Assembly: GCF_000379465.1 (NCBI RefSeq) | Contig: NZ_KB905403.1 | Span: forward strand, 62,181 to 126,180 | From: Sciscionella marina DSM 45152 | GTDB lineage: Bacteria; Actinomycetota; Actinomycetes; Mycobacteriales; Pseudonocardiaceae | DNA: 64,000 nucleotides | Reading direction: 5' to 3' | Part shown: piece after piece, positions 40,087-49,859 of the stretch | Layout: each line of letters begins with the position of its first letter | Position numbering within the stretch: position 1 is the stretch's first letter | Translations under genes and position numbers: made by a program | Notes under the pieces: generated by a model | What the model was told of the DNA's origin: nothing | The model's database searches: none | What the model saw: the letters and a program-made list of their open reading frames with translations, nothing else

Positions 40087-41346
40087 GTGGGGCGTGCGGA
40101 CCGGTTCGAGAGACGGCTGGAGTCCGCCGTCGAGCAGGGCTTCGCGCGCGTGTTCGGCGGCAAGGTGGTTCCGACTGAGCTTCGGCAGCACCTTGAGCGT
40201 GAGGCGGAGAGTAAGGTGCAGCGGCTCGCGGGCGGCCACCTGCTCGCCCCGAACGTCTTCGCGGTCCAGCTCGGACCCGCCGACCACAAGCGCCTTGCGG
40301 GCGGTGACGAGGACGAACGACGGATCTGCATTGAGTTGGCCACGTATCTCGCGGAACATCTCGCGGAACGGGGCTATCAGACATACGGTGACGTCGTAGT
40401 CTCGATAGAGCGCTCCGAGACACTACACACCGGACAATTCCGTACGGAATCGTCCGTCGACCCCGACGCCGCGCCGCCGGGGGAACGGGCGGAACCATCC
40501 CGACGAGCAGAGGACCGATCCATGAGCCAGCCTCCCGGCCAGTATCCAGGCGACCCGTACGGTCAGCAGCCCGGCTATGACCCGTACGGGCAGCAGGGTC
40601 AGTACGGTTACGACCAGGGGTACGGTCAGCAGCCCGGCTACGACCCGTACGGCCAGCAGCAACCTCAGCAAGGTTACGACCAGGGCTACGGCCAGCAGCC
40701 CGGTTACGACCCGTACGGCGGCCAGCAGCCCCCGCAGGGCGGTTACGACCAGGGCTACGGCCAGCAGCCCCCGCAGGGCTATGACCCCTACGGCCAGCAG
40801 CCTCCCCAGGGCGGCGGGTACGACCCCTATGGTCAGCAACCCCCGCAAGGCGGGTTCGACCCGTACGGCCAGCCCCCGCAGGGCGGCTACGACCAGGGCT
40901 ACGGCCAGCCGCCATCGGGACCGGTGCCGCAGCAGTACGGCACCCCGCCGGGTGGCCAGCCGGGGATGGACCCGAACCAGGCTTACGGCGCCCCGATGGG
41001 CGCCCCGCAGCAGCCGCCGGTGCAGCAGCAGCCCCCGATGCCCGGCGGCCGCCCGCTCGCGGCATCGGTGCAGCTCACTGACGGTACGAATCGCAGTCAC
41101 GCACTGCGTCAGGGCAGCAATGTCGTCGGCCGCGGCCAGGACGCGGACTTCCGGCTCCCGGACACCGGGGTGTCCAGGCGGCACCTGGAGATCAACTGGA
41201 ATGGGCAGAGTGCCACACTTGACGACCTGAACTCGACCAACGGGACGACGGTGAACGACACACCGGTCCAGCAGGGATGGCAGTTGCAGGACGGCGATGT
41301 GATCCGCATCGGGCACTCATCGATGGTGTTCCACGTGCAAGGGTGA
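40087..41346 (+). CDS. fhaA: FhaA, DUF3662- and FHA-domain protein
   Basis: Protein of 419 residues. The N-terminal DUF3662 domain (about 1-115) begins [21 protein letters not shown] long low-complexity region (about 150-300) of repeated PYGQQPGYD-like units follows. The C-terminal FHA domain (about 322-419) has [19 protein letters not shown] and LNSTNGT, which bind phosphothreonine. In mycobacteria FhaA is phosphorylated by PknB and links it to the MviN flippase in peptidoglycan synthesis. GTG at 40087 follows GGGAG. It heads the seven-gene cell-division operon. Confidence 0.95.
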   Translation: MGRADRFERRLESAVEQGFARVFGGKVVPTELRQHLEREAESKVQRLAGGHLLAPNVFAVQLGPADHKRLAGGDEDERRICIELATYLAEHLAERGYQTYGDVVVSIERSETLHTGQFRTESSVDPDAAPPGERAEPSRRAEDRSMSQPPGQYPGDPYGQQPGYDPYGQQGQYGYDQGYGQQPGYDPYGQQQPQQGYDQGYGQQPGYDPYGGQQPPQGGYDQGYGQQPPQGYDPYGQQPPQGGGYDPYGQQPPQGGFDPYGQPPQGGYDQGYGQPPSGPVPQQYGTPPGGQPGMDPNQAYGAPMGAPQQPPVQQQPPMPGGRPLAASVQLTDGTNRSHALRQGSNVVGRGQDADFRLPDTGVSRRHLEINWNGQSATLDDLNSTNGTTVNDTPVQQGWQLQDGDVIRIGHSSMVFHVQG

Positions 41347-41474
41347 CCACTCGCCAGGAGCAAGGCACGGTGGTGCGCCGCCGTGTCACGGGAGAAACGG
41401 CCCAATGCGAGGCGGGTCGATGACGCGTCGCCCCGGGCCGCCGGGGACCGACGAGGCAGGAGCGGACGAGGCGC

Positions 41475-41948
41475 GTGCCAGAGCTGGTGATGCAGTTGAC
41501 CAGGGTGGGCTTTTTAGTCCTGCTCTGGCTGTTCGTGCTTGCCGCGTTGCGTGTTGTACGTTCGGATCTGTACGCGGCCTCCGGTCTTCGGGTCTCGATC
41601 CCGAGTTTCCGGCGCGGCGGCGGGAAGAAGGACAAGACCGGCAAGCGGCCCGCGCGCTCGGCGCGGCACCTCGTGGTCACGCACGGCGCGCTCGCCGGAA
41701 CCCGGATCTCCCTCGACGAGCGCCCGATCCTGATCGGCAGGGCGGACGACTCGACGCTGGTGCTCGACGACGACTACGCGTCGACCCGGCACGCCCGGCT
41801 ATCCCTGCAGGGCAACGACTGGTATGTGGAAGACCTGGGCTCGACGAACGGCACTTACCTCGATCGGGCTAGAGTCACGGCACCGCTACGGGTGCCACTT
41901 GGCGTCCCGATCCGAATCGGCAAGACGGTGATCGAGCTGCGCTCATGA
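41475..41948 (+). CDS. fhaB: FhaB (FipA), membrane-anchored FHA-domain protein
   Basis: Protein of 157 residues. One membrane helix at about 9-28 (RVGFLVLLWLFVLAALRVV), a basic linker, then an FHA domain (about 65-157) with IGRADDSTLVLDDDYASTRH and LGSTNGTYLD. The mycobacterial orthologue FipA binds FtsZ/FtsQ under oxidative stress and is a PknA target. GTG at 41475 lies 128 bp after fhaA. The stop overlaps pstP (ATGA). Confidence 0.94.
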   Translation: MPELVMQLTRVGFLVLLWLFVLAALRVVRSDLYAASGLRVSIPSFRRGGGKKDKTGKRPARSARHLVVTHGALAGTRISLDERPILIGRADDSTLVLDDDYASTRHARLSLQGNDWYVEDLGSTNGTYLDRARVTAPLRVPLGVPIRIGKTVIELRS

Positions 41949-43264
41949 CTCTGGTGCTGAACTACGTTGCCCGCAGTGACCGCGGCCTGGTGCGTTCCAA
42001 TAACCAGGACTCGGTGTACGCGGGCCCACGACTGCTCGCTGTCGCGGACGGCATGGGTGGCCATGCCGCGGGCGAGGTGGCGAGCAAGGTGGTCATCGCC
42101 GCGCTCGCCCCGCTCGATGACGACGATCCGGGCGACGACCTGCTCGGTGAGCTTCGCGATGCCACCTTCGCCGGCAACGGCGCCATCTCCGAACTGGTCG
42201 CGAGCGATCCCGATATGGACGGGATGGGCACCACGCTGACCGCGGTGCTGTTCGCGGGCACCCGGCTGGGCCTGGTGCACGTCGGCGATTCGCGTGCCTA
42301 CCTGTACCGCAACGGCCAGCTCACCCAGATCACGCACGACGACTCCTTCGTGCAGTCCCTCGTCGACGAGGGACGGATCACCGAGGACGAGGCGCAGAAC
42401 CATCCGCAGCGCTCGCTGCTGCTGCGCGCGCTGACCGGGCACGAGGTCGAGCCGAACCTGACCATCCGCACCACGCAGGCCGGGGACCGGTATCTGCTGT
42501 GCTCGGACGGCCTTTCCGGGTTCGTCTCGCACGAGACGCTCACCGAGACCATCAAGATGCCGGATCCGCAGGAGTGCGCGGACCGGATGATCGAGCTCGC
42601 CCTGCGCGCGGGCGGCCCGGACAACGTCACCGTGATCATCGCCGATGTGGTCGATGTGGAGTTCGGCGAGGACGCACCGATCGTGGGTGGCGCCGCGGGT
42701 GACGGCACCGACGACGCACCGCCGCCGAACTCCTCGGCCGCGCGGGCACAGGCGATCACCGCACCGCGCCCCGAGCCGCAGCGGGTGGAGCCGGAGCCGG
42801 ACGGCCCGGACCCAAAAGCGAAACGCCGTAAACGGTTTCGGCTGCTGGCGATACTGGTCGTGGTACTGCTCGTGCTTGGCGCCGGGGTGGTGCTGACCCG
42901 CTGGCTGGTGCTGCAGCAGTACTACGTGGGTGCGGATCCGCAGAGCGGGGAGATCTCGGTTTATCAGGGAGTGCGCGGGGAATTCCTCGGCATCTCGCTG
43001 CACCAGAAGGTCCAGGGCACCTGTGAGCAAGGCACGGGCAACTGCGAGCGCCGGTTCCTCAACGACTTCAAGCTCGGTGCCCGCGACCAGCTCCGGCAGG
43101 GTATTCCGGTGCAGGGCGGCCTGCAGGCGGCGCAGCGCAAGATCGTCGACCTCAATCAGGACCAGCTTCTCCCGGCGTGTAACCAGCCAGGCCAGCAGCC
43201 GGCCCCGGGAGGCGACGCGCAACACGGGCAACGGCCAGGTGTGGACTGTCGAAAGGGGCAATAG
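41945..43264 (+). CDS. pstP: PP2C-family Ser/Thr protein phosphatase PstP
   Basis: Protein of 439 residues that reverses PknA/PknB signalling. The PP2C domain (about 1-240) shows RSDRGLVRSNNQDS, ADGMGGHAAGEVAS, GMGTTL, GDSRAYL and DGLSGFV...GGPDNVTVI, supplying the metal-binding Asp residues. One membrane helix at about 300-320 (LLAILVVVLLVLGAGVVLT) and an extracytoplasmic tail of about 120 residues rich in Gln/Gly follow. It overlaps fhaB by 4 bp and abuts rodA with no gap. Confidence 0.96.
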   Translation: MTLVLNYVARSDRGLVRSNNQDSVYAGPRLLAVADGMGGHAAGEVASKVVIAALAPLDDDDPGDDLLGELRDATFAGNGAISELVASDPDMDGMGTTLTAVLFAGTRLGLVHVGDSRAYLYRNGQLTQITHDDSFVQSLVDEGRITEDEAQNHPQRSLLLRALTGHEVEPNLTIRTTQAGDRYLLCSDGLSGFVSHETLTETIKMPDPQECADRMIELALRAGGPDNVTVIIADVVDVEFGEDAPIVGGAAGDGTDDAPPPNSSAARAQAITAPRPEPQRVEPEPDGPDPKAKRRKRFRLLAILVVVLLVLGAGVVLTRWLVLQQYYVGADPQSGEISVYQGVRGEFLGISLHQKVQGTCEQGTGNCERRFLNDFKLGARDQLRQGIPVQGGLQAAQRKIVDLNQDQLLPACNQPGQQPAPGGDAQHGQRPGVDCRKGQ

Positions 43265-44734
43265 GTGTCGACCCCCTCTGGCCAGTCCGACCAGCCGAGC
43301 GTCGGTGATCTCGCCGCTGCTCCACCCAGCAAGGTGCCGACCAAACGCGGCGTAGAGCTGATGCTGCTCGTGTTCGCCACGGTCCTGGTGACCGGCGCGT
43401 TCATCCTCGTGCAGGGCAATCAGGCCCAGGAGCTCAAGCCGGAGATCCTGTTCTACGCGCTCGCCTACCTGGCGATGTTCGGGATCGCGCACGTGGTGGT
43501 GCGCAAGTTCGCGCCGTACGCGGATCCGCTGATCCTGCCCTGTGTCGCCCTGCTCAACGGGCTCGGGCTGGTGATGATCTACCGCATCGACCTGGCGAAG
43601 GCCGCGGCGGCCGAGCGTGCCGCGAGCGCGTTCTCCGGGTCCGCGCCGGGCCAGGTCATGTTCACCGCGATCGGGATCGTCCTGTTCTCGGTGTTCCTGT
43701 ACTTCCTGCGGGATCACCGGATGCTGTCCCGCTACGGCTACACGCTCGGCCTCGTCGGGCTCGCGCTGCTGATCCTGCCCGGCATCCTGCCCGCGAGCAT
43801 CTCCGGAGCGGGCGGGGCGAAGGTCTGGGTCCGGATCCCCGGGCTCATCGGGCTGCAGCCCGGTGAGTTCGCCAAGATCATGCTGTTCATCTTCTTCGCC
43901 TCGTTCCTGGTGGCGAAGCGGGACCTGTTCATGAACGCGGGCCGCACCTTCCTCGGACTCGAGCTGCCGAGGCTGCGCGATCTGGGTCCGCTGCTGTTCG
44001 CACTCGCCGCCTCGGTCGGAGTGCTCGCGCTGGAGAAGGACCTGGGTAACTCGCTGCTGATCTTCGGTGTGGTGCTGGTGCTGCTCTACATCGCGACCGA
44101 GCGGTTCGCCTGGGTACTGATCGGGCTGATCCCGTTCATCGCGGCCTGTGTGGTGGCGTTCAAGCTGCTCAACCACGTCCAGCAGCGGGTGACCAACTGG
44201 ATCGACCCGTTCTCGAACTATTCCGGCGCCGGTGGCGGCTACCAGCTGGCCCAGTCGCTGTTCGGGCTCGGCACCGGGGGGATCTTCGGTACCGGGCTCG
44301 GCGCGGGCCGCCCGGAACTCGTGCCCGAGGCGAACAGTGACTTCATCGTCTCCGGTATCGGTGAGGAACTGGGCTTCATCGGGCTCGCCGCGCTGCTGCT
44401 GATCTATCTCGTGCTGACCATGCGCGGGATGCGCAGCGCGGTCGCCGTGCGGGACACCTTCGGCAAGCTGCTCGGCGGTGCGCTGGCCTTCTCGCTCGCC
44501 TGGCAGGTCTTCGTGGTCGTCGGCGGGGCCACCAAACTCATCCCGGAGACGGGACTGACCACACCGTTCATGTCGGCTGGAGGGTCTTCACTGCTGGCGA
44601 ACTACATTCTCGTCGCCATCCTGTTGCGCATCTCGGACGCGGCACGGCGACCCAAGTCGACACCTTCGCGCCCGGGTGTGCAGAACACCCCGATCAGCCA
44701 GGCGCACACCGTCATGGTGGAGCGGCCCTCATGA
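43265..44734 (+). CDS. rodA: SEDS peptidoglycan glycosyltransferase (RodA/FtsW family)
   Basis: Polytopic protein of 489 residues with 10-12 membrane helices. SEDS signatures include GLQPGEFAKI-type sequence and, near the C terminus, SGIGEELGFIGL and the TGLTTPFMSAGGSS(L/M) loop. It polymerises lipid II together with the transpeptidase encoded next. GTG at 43265 directly follows the pstP stop, and its stop overlaps pbpA by 4 bp. Confidence 0.95.
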   Translation: MSTPSGQSDQPSVGDLAAAPPSKVPTKRGVELMLLVFATVLVTGAFILVQGNQAQELKPEILFYALAYLAMFGIAHVVVRKFAPYADPLILPCVALLNGLGLVMIYRIDLAKAAAAERAASAFSGSAPGQVMFTAIGIVLFSVFLYFLRDHRMLSRYGYTLGLVGLALLILPGILPASISGAGGAKVWVRIPGLIGLQPGEFAKIMLFIFFASFLVAKRDLFMNAGRTFLGLELPRLRDLGPLLFALAASVGVLALEKDLGNSLLIFGVVLVLLYIATERFAWVLIGLIPFIAACVVAFKLLNHVQQRVTNWIDPFSNYSGAGGGYQLAQSLFGLGTGGIFGTGLGAGRPELVPEANSDFIVSGIGEELGFIGLAALLLIYLVLTMRGMRSAVAVRDTFGKLLGGALAFSLAWQVFVVVGGATKLIPETGLTTPFMSAGGSSLLANYILVAILLRISDAARRPKSTPSRPGVQNTPISQAHTVMVERPS

Positions 44735-46212
44735 ACAAGTCGATCCGCCGCGTCGGCATGGCGATGCTCGTGATGGTGTTCCTGTTGCTGGCGAACGCCA
44801 CGTACGTGCAGGTCATCAAGGCCGACGAGTACCGCAACGATTCGCGCAACCAGCGCACCCTGCTCGATGAGTACTCGCGCCCGCGCGGGATGATCCTGGA
44901 CTCGAGCGGGAACGTGAAGATCGCCTCGGCCAAGGCGACCGAGGACCGGTACAAGTATCTGCGCACCTACGCGGACGGGCCGACGTATGCCCCGGTCACC
45001 GGCTTCTACTCGATGAACTACGGCTCGACCGGACTGGAGCGCTCGCAGAACACGATCCTGAACGGGACCGATGACCGGCTGTTCGTGCGGCGCCTCTCCG
45101 ACCTGGTCACCGGGCGCAATCCGGCCGGGGGCAATGTGCAGACCACGATCGACGCGAAGGTGCAGAGCGCGCTGTACCACACGCTCGCCGATCGCGGCTA
45201 CACCGGAGCGGCGGTCGCGATCAAGCCCTCCACCGGCGAGGTGCTCGGCATGGTGTCCACCCCGTCCTTCGACCCCAGTCCGTTCGCCTCGCACCTGACC
45301 AAGGACCAGACCCAGGCCTGGCAGAAGGACAGCACCGACAAGACGCAGCCGATGCTCAACCGGGCCTTGCGTGATCCGTTGCCGCCCGGTTCGACCTTCA
45401 AGCTGATCGACGCCGCGGCCGCGCTCGGTTCCGGGAAGTTCAACCCGGACAGCAAGTTGACCGCCGAGTCCAAGATCACCCTGCCCGGGACCTCGACGAC
45501 GCTGGAGAACTACGGTGGTTCGCACTGCGGCAGCGGCGGGGACCAGGTCACCATGACCGAGGCGCTGGCCCGCTCGTGCAACACCGCGTTCGCCTCGCTG
45601 GCCGGGGCGGTCGGCAAGGACGCGCTGAGCGCGCAGGCCAAGAAGTTCGGGGTCGGGGAGAAACAGGATGTCTCCGGAATCTCGGCGACCCAGTCCACCC
45701 TCGGTGACATCCCCTCGAACGCGGCGCTGTATCAGACCGGGATCGGCCAGCGGGATGTGCAGTTCACCCCGTTGCAGAGCGCGGAGATCACCGCGGCCAT
45801 CGCGAACAAGGGCGTCCGGATGCAGCCGCAGCTGGTCAAGAAGATCCTCGGCTCCGATCTGACCTCGATCTCCGACTACGACCCCCAGGAGCTCGGCGAG
45901 GCGACCAGCCCGGATGTGGCCGCCCAGATCATCGGCATGATGAAGCAGTCCGAGAAGATGTCGCACCTCTCCGACGGAGTCACGGACAAGTTCGACGTCG
46001 CCTCGAAGACCGGTACCGCCGAGCACGGCATCAACTCCAAAGCCACCGTTCCCTACGGCTGGTACACCGCCATGGCCCCGGCCAACAATCCACAGATCGC
46101 GGTCTCGGTGATGGTGAGCAACGGCAGCCCGTACGGCCAGAGCACCGTCGGCGCCAAGCTGGGCGGTCCGGTCGGGCACGCGGCGATCAAGGCGTACCTC
46201 GGGGGCGGATGA
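44731..46212 (+). CDS. pbpA: Class B penicillin-binding protein PbpA
   Basis: Protein of 493 residues. The N-terminal membrane anchor is at about 8-28. The non-catalytic domain is followed by the transpeptidase domain (about 155-490) with all three active-site motifs: S-T-F-K in LPPGSTFKL near residue 218, S-C-N in ARSCNTAF near 285, and K-T-G-T in ASKTGTAEH near 427. It cross-links septal or polar peptidoglycan with the SEDS partner upstream and is the mycobacterial PbpA type. Confidence 0.96.
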   Translation: MNKSIRRVGMAMLVMVFLLLANATYVQVIKADEYRNDSRNQRTLLDEYSRPRGMILDSSGNVKIASAKATEDRYKYLRTYADGPTYAPVTGFYSMNYGSTGLERSQNTILNGTDDRLFVRRLSDLVTGRNPAGGNVQTTIDAKVQSALYHTLADRGYTGAAVAIKPSTGEVLGMVSTPSFDPSPFASHLTKDQTQAWQKDSTDKTQPMLNRALRDPLPPGSTFKLIDAAAALGSGKFNPDSKLTAESKITLPGTSTTLENYGGSHCGSGGDQVTMTEALARSCNTAFASLAGAVGKDALSAQAKKFGVGEKQDVSGISATQSTLGDIPSNAALYQTGIGQRDVQFTPLQSAEITAAIANKGVRMQPQLVKKILGSDLTSISDYDPQELGEATSPDVAAQIIGMMKQSEKMSHLSDGVTDKFDVASKTGTAEHGINSKATVPYGWYTAMAPANNPQIAVSVMVSNGSPYGQSTVGAKLGGPVGHAAIKAYLGGG

Positions 46213-47666
46213 TGCTCGCTGACGGTCAGTTGCTCGCCGATCGCTACCGGCTGACGAGGCGCATCGCCGTCGGCGGGATGGGCGAGGTCTGGGAGGCTCA
46301 GGACACCCGGCTCGACCGTAAGGTGGCGCTGAAGGTGCTCAAGGCGGAGCTGTCCGGGGACGCGGAGTTCGTGCACCGGTTCCGCACCGAGGCGCGTACC
46401 ACGGCCTCGCTCAACCACAAGGGCGTCGCGGCGGTGCACGACTACGGCGAGACCGCGTCCACCGCCGGTGGCCCGGACGACACCGCCTACCTGGTGATGG
46501 AGCTCGTGGACGGCGAGCCGATGGCCGCGCTGCTGGCCAACTACGGACGCCTCTCGGTGGACTTCACCCTGGATGTGCTCGAGCAGTCCGCGCACGCGCT
46601 GCAGGCCGCGCACGAGAGTGGACTGGTGCACCGGGACGTGAAACCCGGCAACATCATGATCGCGAGCCGGCCCGGTGGGGAGATCTCGGTCAAGCTCACC
46701 GATTTCGGTATCGCGAAGGCCGCGCACGCCGCCCCGGTGACCCGGTCCGGGATGGTCATGGGCACCGCGCACTACATCGCCCCGGAACAGGCCACCGGTT
46801 CCGAGGCCAGCCCGGCATCGGATGTGTACTCGCTCGCCGTGTGCGGCTACGAATGCCTCGCCGGGCGGCGCCCGTTCCTGTCCGACCACGCGGTCACCGT
46901 GGCCATGCAGCACATCCGGGACGCCCCGCCGCCGCTGCCCCCGGACATTCCCGCGCAGGTACGGGCGCTGATCGAGATCGGCATGGCCAAGGACCCGAGG
47001 CAGCGGTACGCGAGCGGGGGCGAGTTCGCCGCGGCCATCGCGCTGGTGCGCACCGGCCAGATGCCTCCGCCCCCGCGCGGGTACCAGCAGCCGCAGACCG
47101 CGATGCTGCCCGGCCAGCCGATGCCGACCCAGGCGATGCCCGCGGGCGCGCAGTACCCGGCGACCGGGGCGGGCTACGCGCAGCCGCCCGCCCGGCGCGG
47201 TTCGAAAACCTGGGCCTGGGTGCTCGGCACGATCGCGCTGGTCGCGGTGGCGGTGCTGGCCGCCTTCCTGCTGTTCGGGAACAAGGGCTCGGGCAGCGGG
47301 GTCGTCGCCCCGTCGAACGCGCCGACGCCGACCCCGGATCGCACCACGAAGCCCGAGCGCACCACGACGCAGCAGCGCACCCACGAGACGCGGACCACAA
47401 CGAGGACCGAAGAGGAAACGACGACACCCGATCGGACGACATCGGTTCAGGTGCCGAATGACCAGTTCAGGGGCTTTCCGGCGGGGGCGGCGGTCCATGA
47501 ACTGCGCAAGGAGGGGCTCCGGGCGATGCGGGTCGCCAAGGGCGGGGGTTCGTCAGATCGTGGTGGTTGTCGCGTCACATCCATAATCCCGAACGGTGAG
47601 GTTCCGTCCGGTTCGCATGTCATCGTGTTGTGCGCACCCGGCGGGGACGAGGACGGCGAGCAATGA
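46209..47666 (+). CDS. pknA: Ser/Thr protein kinase PknA-like
   Basis: Protein of 485 residues. The kinase domain spans about 12-270, with G-loop IAVGGMGEVWEA, VALKVLK, catalytic HRDVKPGNIM, DFGIAKA and the activation segment up to GTAHYIAPEQ. A proline-rich linker, one membrane helix at about 337-358 (WAWVLGTIALVAVAVLAAFLLF) and a Thr-rich stretch follow. About 70 C-terminal residues (VPNDQFRGFPAGAAVHELRK...) resemble a single PASTA-like module, unlike mycobacterial PknA, which lacks one. It overlaps pbpA by 4 bp. Confidence 0.92.
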   Translation: MMLADGQLLADRYRLTRRIAVGGMGEVWEAQDTRLDRKVALKVLKAELSGDAEFVHRFRTEARTTASLNHKGVAAVHDYGETASTAGGPDDTAYLVMELVDGEPMAALLANYGRLSVDFTLDVLEQSAHALQAAHESGLVHRDVKPGNIMIASRPGGEISVKLTDFGIAKAAHAAPVTRSGMVMGTAHYIAPEQATGSEASPASDVYSLAVCGYECLAGRRPFLSDHAVTVAMQHIRDAPPPLPPDIPAQVRALIEIGMAKDPRQRYASGGEFAAAIALVRTGQMPPPPRGYQQPQTAMLPGQPMPTQAMPAGAQYPATGAGYAQPPARRGSKTWAWVLGTIALVAVAVLAAFLLFGNKGSGSGVVAPSNAPTPTPDRTTKPERTTTQQRTHETRTTTRTEEETTTPDRTTSVQVPNDQFRGFPAGAAVHELRKEGLRAMRVAKGGGSSDRGGCRVTSIIPNGEVPSGSHVIVLCAPGGDEDGEQ

Positions 47667-47712
47667 ACAGATGCGAACGCAGCATTGAGGCGGGTATGAC
47701 TGGAGGGCAGCA

Positions 47713-49764
47713 ATGAGTACGCCGCAACTGCTTTCCGACCGCTACGAGCTCGCCGAGACGCTCGGTTATGGCGGCATGTCCGAGGTGCACCGCGGCCATG
47801 ACGTGCGGCTCGGGCGTGAGGTCGCGGTGAAGATCCTGCGCGCCGACCTGGCGCGGGATCCGCAGTTCCAGGAGCGGTTCCGGCGCGAGGCGCAGAACGC
47901 GGCCGCGCTGAACCACCCGGCGATCGTCGCCGTGTACGACACCGGGGAGACCGAGACCGATTTCGGTCCGCTGCCCTACATCGTCATGGAGTACGTGGAC
48001 GGGCGGACGCTGCGGGACATCGTCAAGGGCGACGGCCCGGTCGAGGGCAAACGCGCCATGGAGATCATGGCGGACGTCTCGGCCGCGCTCGATTTCTCCC
48101 ACCGGCACGGGATCGTGCACCGGGACGTCAAACCGGCGAACGTGATGATCGCCAAGGGCGGCGCGGTCAAGGTCATGGACTTCGGCATCGCCAGGGCCCT
48201 TGCCGACGGGCAGGCCGCGATGACCCAGACCGCGGCCGTGATCGGCACCGCGCAGTACCTCTCCCCGGAGCAGGCGCGTGGCGAGGCCGTGGACGCCCGC
48301 TCGGATGTGTACTCCGCGGGCTGCGTGCTCTACGAACTGCTCACCGGGCAGCCGCCGTTCACCGGTGACTCGCCCGTGGCCGTGGCCTACCAGCACGTCC
48401 GGGAGGACCCGAACCCGCCGTCCTCGGTGTATCACGAGGTCACCCCGGAGCTGGACGCGATCGTGCTCAAGGCGCTCGCCAAGAACCCGGCCAACCGATA
48501 CCAGACGGCCGCCGAGATGCGTTCCGACCTGGTCAAGGTGCTTTCCGGGAAGGCGCCGGACGCGCCGATGGTGCTGACCGACGCGGACCGCACCTCGATC
48601 ATCGCCGGTGAGGGGGCCACCACGGCCATGGCCGCCGGGCAGACCGAGTTCTTCGACGACGCGCGGCCCTACGACGACGAGTACGACGACTACGACGAGG
48701 CCGCCGAGCTCGAGCGGCAGCGCAGGCGGCGCAAGGCCTGGAAACGGGTCGGCATCGTGGCACTGTGCCTGATCGTGCTCGCCGGTGCCGCCTGGCTGAC
48801 CACCTACCTGCTCGGCGGGGACGACGGCAACAAGGTCGCCGTGCCCAACCTCGTCGGCCAGAAGCAGGAGGCCGCGGTCCGTCAGCTCAGCGAGAAGAAC
48901 ATGCAGTACACGCTCAGCGACGTGTTCTGCGAGGCGCAGCCCAACGGCGCACCCGGACCGTGCGGGCCCGACCAGATCGGCAGCGTGGTCAACACCGATC
49001 CGGCTGCGGGCGCCAAGATCGACCCGATCAGTACCAAGATCAAGGTCGGTATCGGGAGGGCCCCGCGCGAGGAGCAGGTGCCCCAGGTCAAGGGCGCGAG
49101 CCCGGACCAGGCGCGGCAGAAGCTCAACGGCACCGGGTTCCAGGTCGCCGATCAGACCCAGGAACGCGAGGTCGACGATGATTCGCTCGCGGGCAAGGTC
49201 GTGGCCACCGATCCGAAGGCGGGCAGCGATCTGACCCGCGGTTCCAAGGTCACCCTGATCATCGGGAAGCCCACGGAGAAGGTCAGCCTCTCCGACTTCA
49301 CCGGCCAGCAGTACGACCTCGCGGCGAGCAACCTGCGCAATATGGGCCTGAACCCCTCACGCCAGGATCTGGACAGCGACCAGCCGGAAGGCACGGTGAT
49401 CGGCCAGTCGCCGCGCAGCGGTCAGGTGCCGAAGGGGACCACGGTCACCCTGAAGGTGTCCAAGGGCAACCAGTTCACCATGCCCGACCTGACCGGCCAG
49501 ACCCAGAGCGAGGCGCAGAGCACCCTGGCCGGGAAGCAGTGGCAGGGCAGCTTCAACGTGGTCGGCAAGCCGGTCACCGATCAGAACCAGGACGGCAAGA
49601 TCCAGCAGTCCAACCCGTCCGCGGGCGCCAAGGCCAGCACCAGCGACACGATCACCATCGTGGTCGGCAAATACCAGGCGGGTGGCCAGCCCACCACCAC
49701 GCCGACCCCGCCAGACGGCGGTGGTGGCGGCGGCGGGGGCGGTGGCTTCCCCTTCGGCGGCTGA
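47713..49764 (+). CDS. pknB: Ser/Thr protein kinase PknB with PASTA repeats
   Basis: Protein of 683 residues. The kinase domain spans about 10-275: GYGGMSEVHRG, VAVKILR, HRDVKPANVM, DFGIARAL and GTAQYLSPEQ. The membrane helix lies at about 345-368. Four extracytoplasmic PASTA domains follow, each starting with V-P-N/Q-L/V or similar (VAVPNLVGQKQ, VPQVKGASPDQ, VSLSDFTGQQ, FTMPDLTGQT); they bind muropeptides or lipid II. A Gly-rich tail ends the protein. ATG at 47713 has GGAGG at good spacing. It is the last gene of the operon and is followed by palindrome copy 6. Confidence 0.97.
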   Translation: MSTPQLLSDRYELAETLGYGGMSEVHRGHDVRLGREVAVKILRADLARDPQFQERFRREAQNAAALNHPAIVAVYDTGETETDFGPLPYIVMEYVDGRTLRDIVKGDGPVEGKRAMEIMADVSAALDFSHRHGIVHRDVKPANVMIAKGGAVKVMDFGIARALADGQAAMTQTAAVIGTAQYLSPEQARGEAVDARSDVYSAGCVLYELLTGQPPFTGDSPVAVAYQHVREDPNPPSSVYHEVTPELDAIVLKALAKNPANRYQTAAEMRSDLVKVLSGKAPDAPMVLTDADRTSIIAGEGATTAMAAGQTEFFDDARPYDDEYDDYDEAAELERQRRRRKAWKRVGIVALCLIVLAGAAWLTTYLLGGDDGNKVAVPNLVGQKQEAAVRQLSEKNMQYTLSDVFCEAQPNGAPGPCGPDQIGSVVNTDPAAGAKIDPISTKIKVGIGRAPREEQVPQVKGASPDQARQKLNGTGFQVADQTQEREVDDDSLAGKVVATDPKAGSDLTRGSKVTLIIGKPTEKVSLSDFTGQQYDLAASNLRNMGLNPSRQDLDSDQPEGTVIGQSPRSGQVPKGTTVTLKVSKGNQFTMPDLTGQTQSEAQSTLAGKQWQGSFNVVGKPVTDQNQDGKIQQSNPSAGAKASTSDTITIVVGKYQAGGQPTTTPTPPDGGGGGGGGGGFPFGG

Positions 49765-49793
49765 CCCCTCGGGCCGATTCGCCCAGCTGTAGA

Positions 49794-49847
49794 AAAGGTC
49801 GTGCGTGGTTGTGTTGGTTAGAACCAACACAACCACGCACGACCTTT
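49794..49847. repeat. Intergenic palindrome, copy 6 (perfect, longest stem)
   Basis: A perfect core with central AG, extended by AAAGGTC on the left and GACCTTT on the right to a stem of about 26 bp. It lies between the convergent pknB and SDR genes and can terminate both. Confidence 0.92.
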
Positions 49848-49859
49848 CGTTTGTCCTGG

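Noticed and set aside
40540-40940. Repeated PYGQQPGYD-coding units in fhaA considered as a CRISPR or minisatellite
   Set aside because: They are in-frame codons of a low-complexity linker without unique spacers; such linkers are normal in FhaA proteins.
41855-44176. A 773-codon frame on the - strand across fhaB, pstP and rodA
   Set aside because: It crosses three well-conserved genes and has no recognisable domain.
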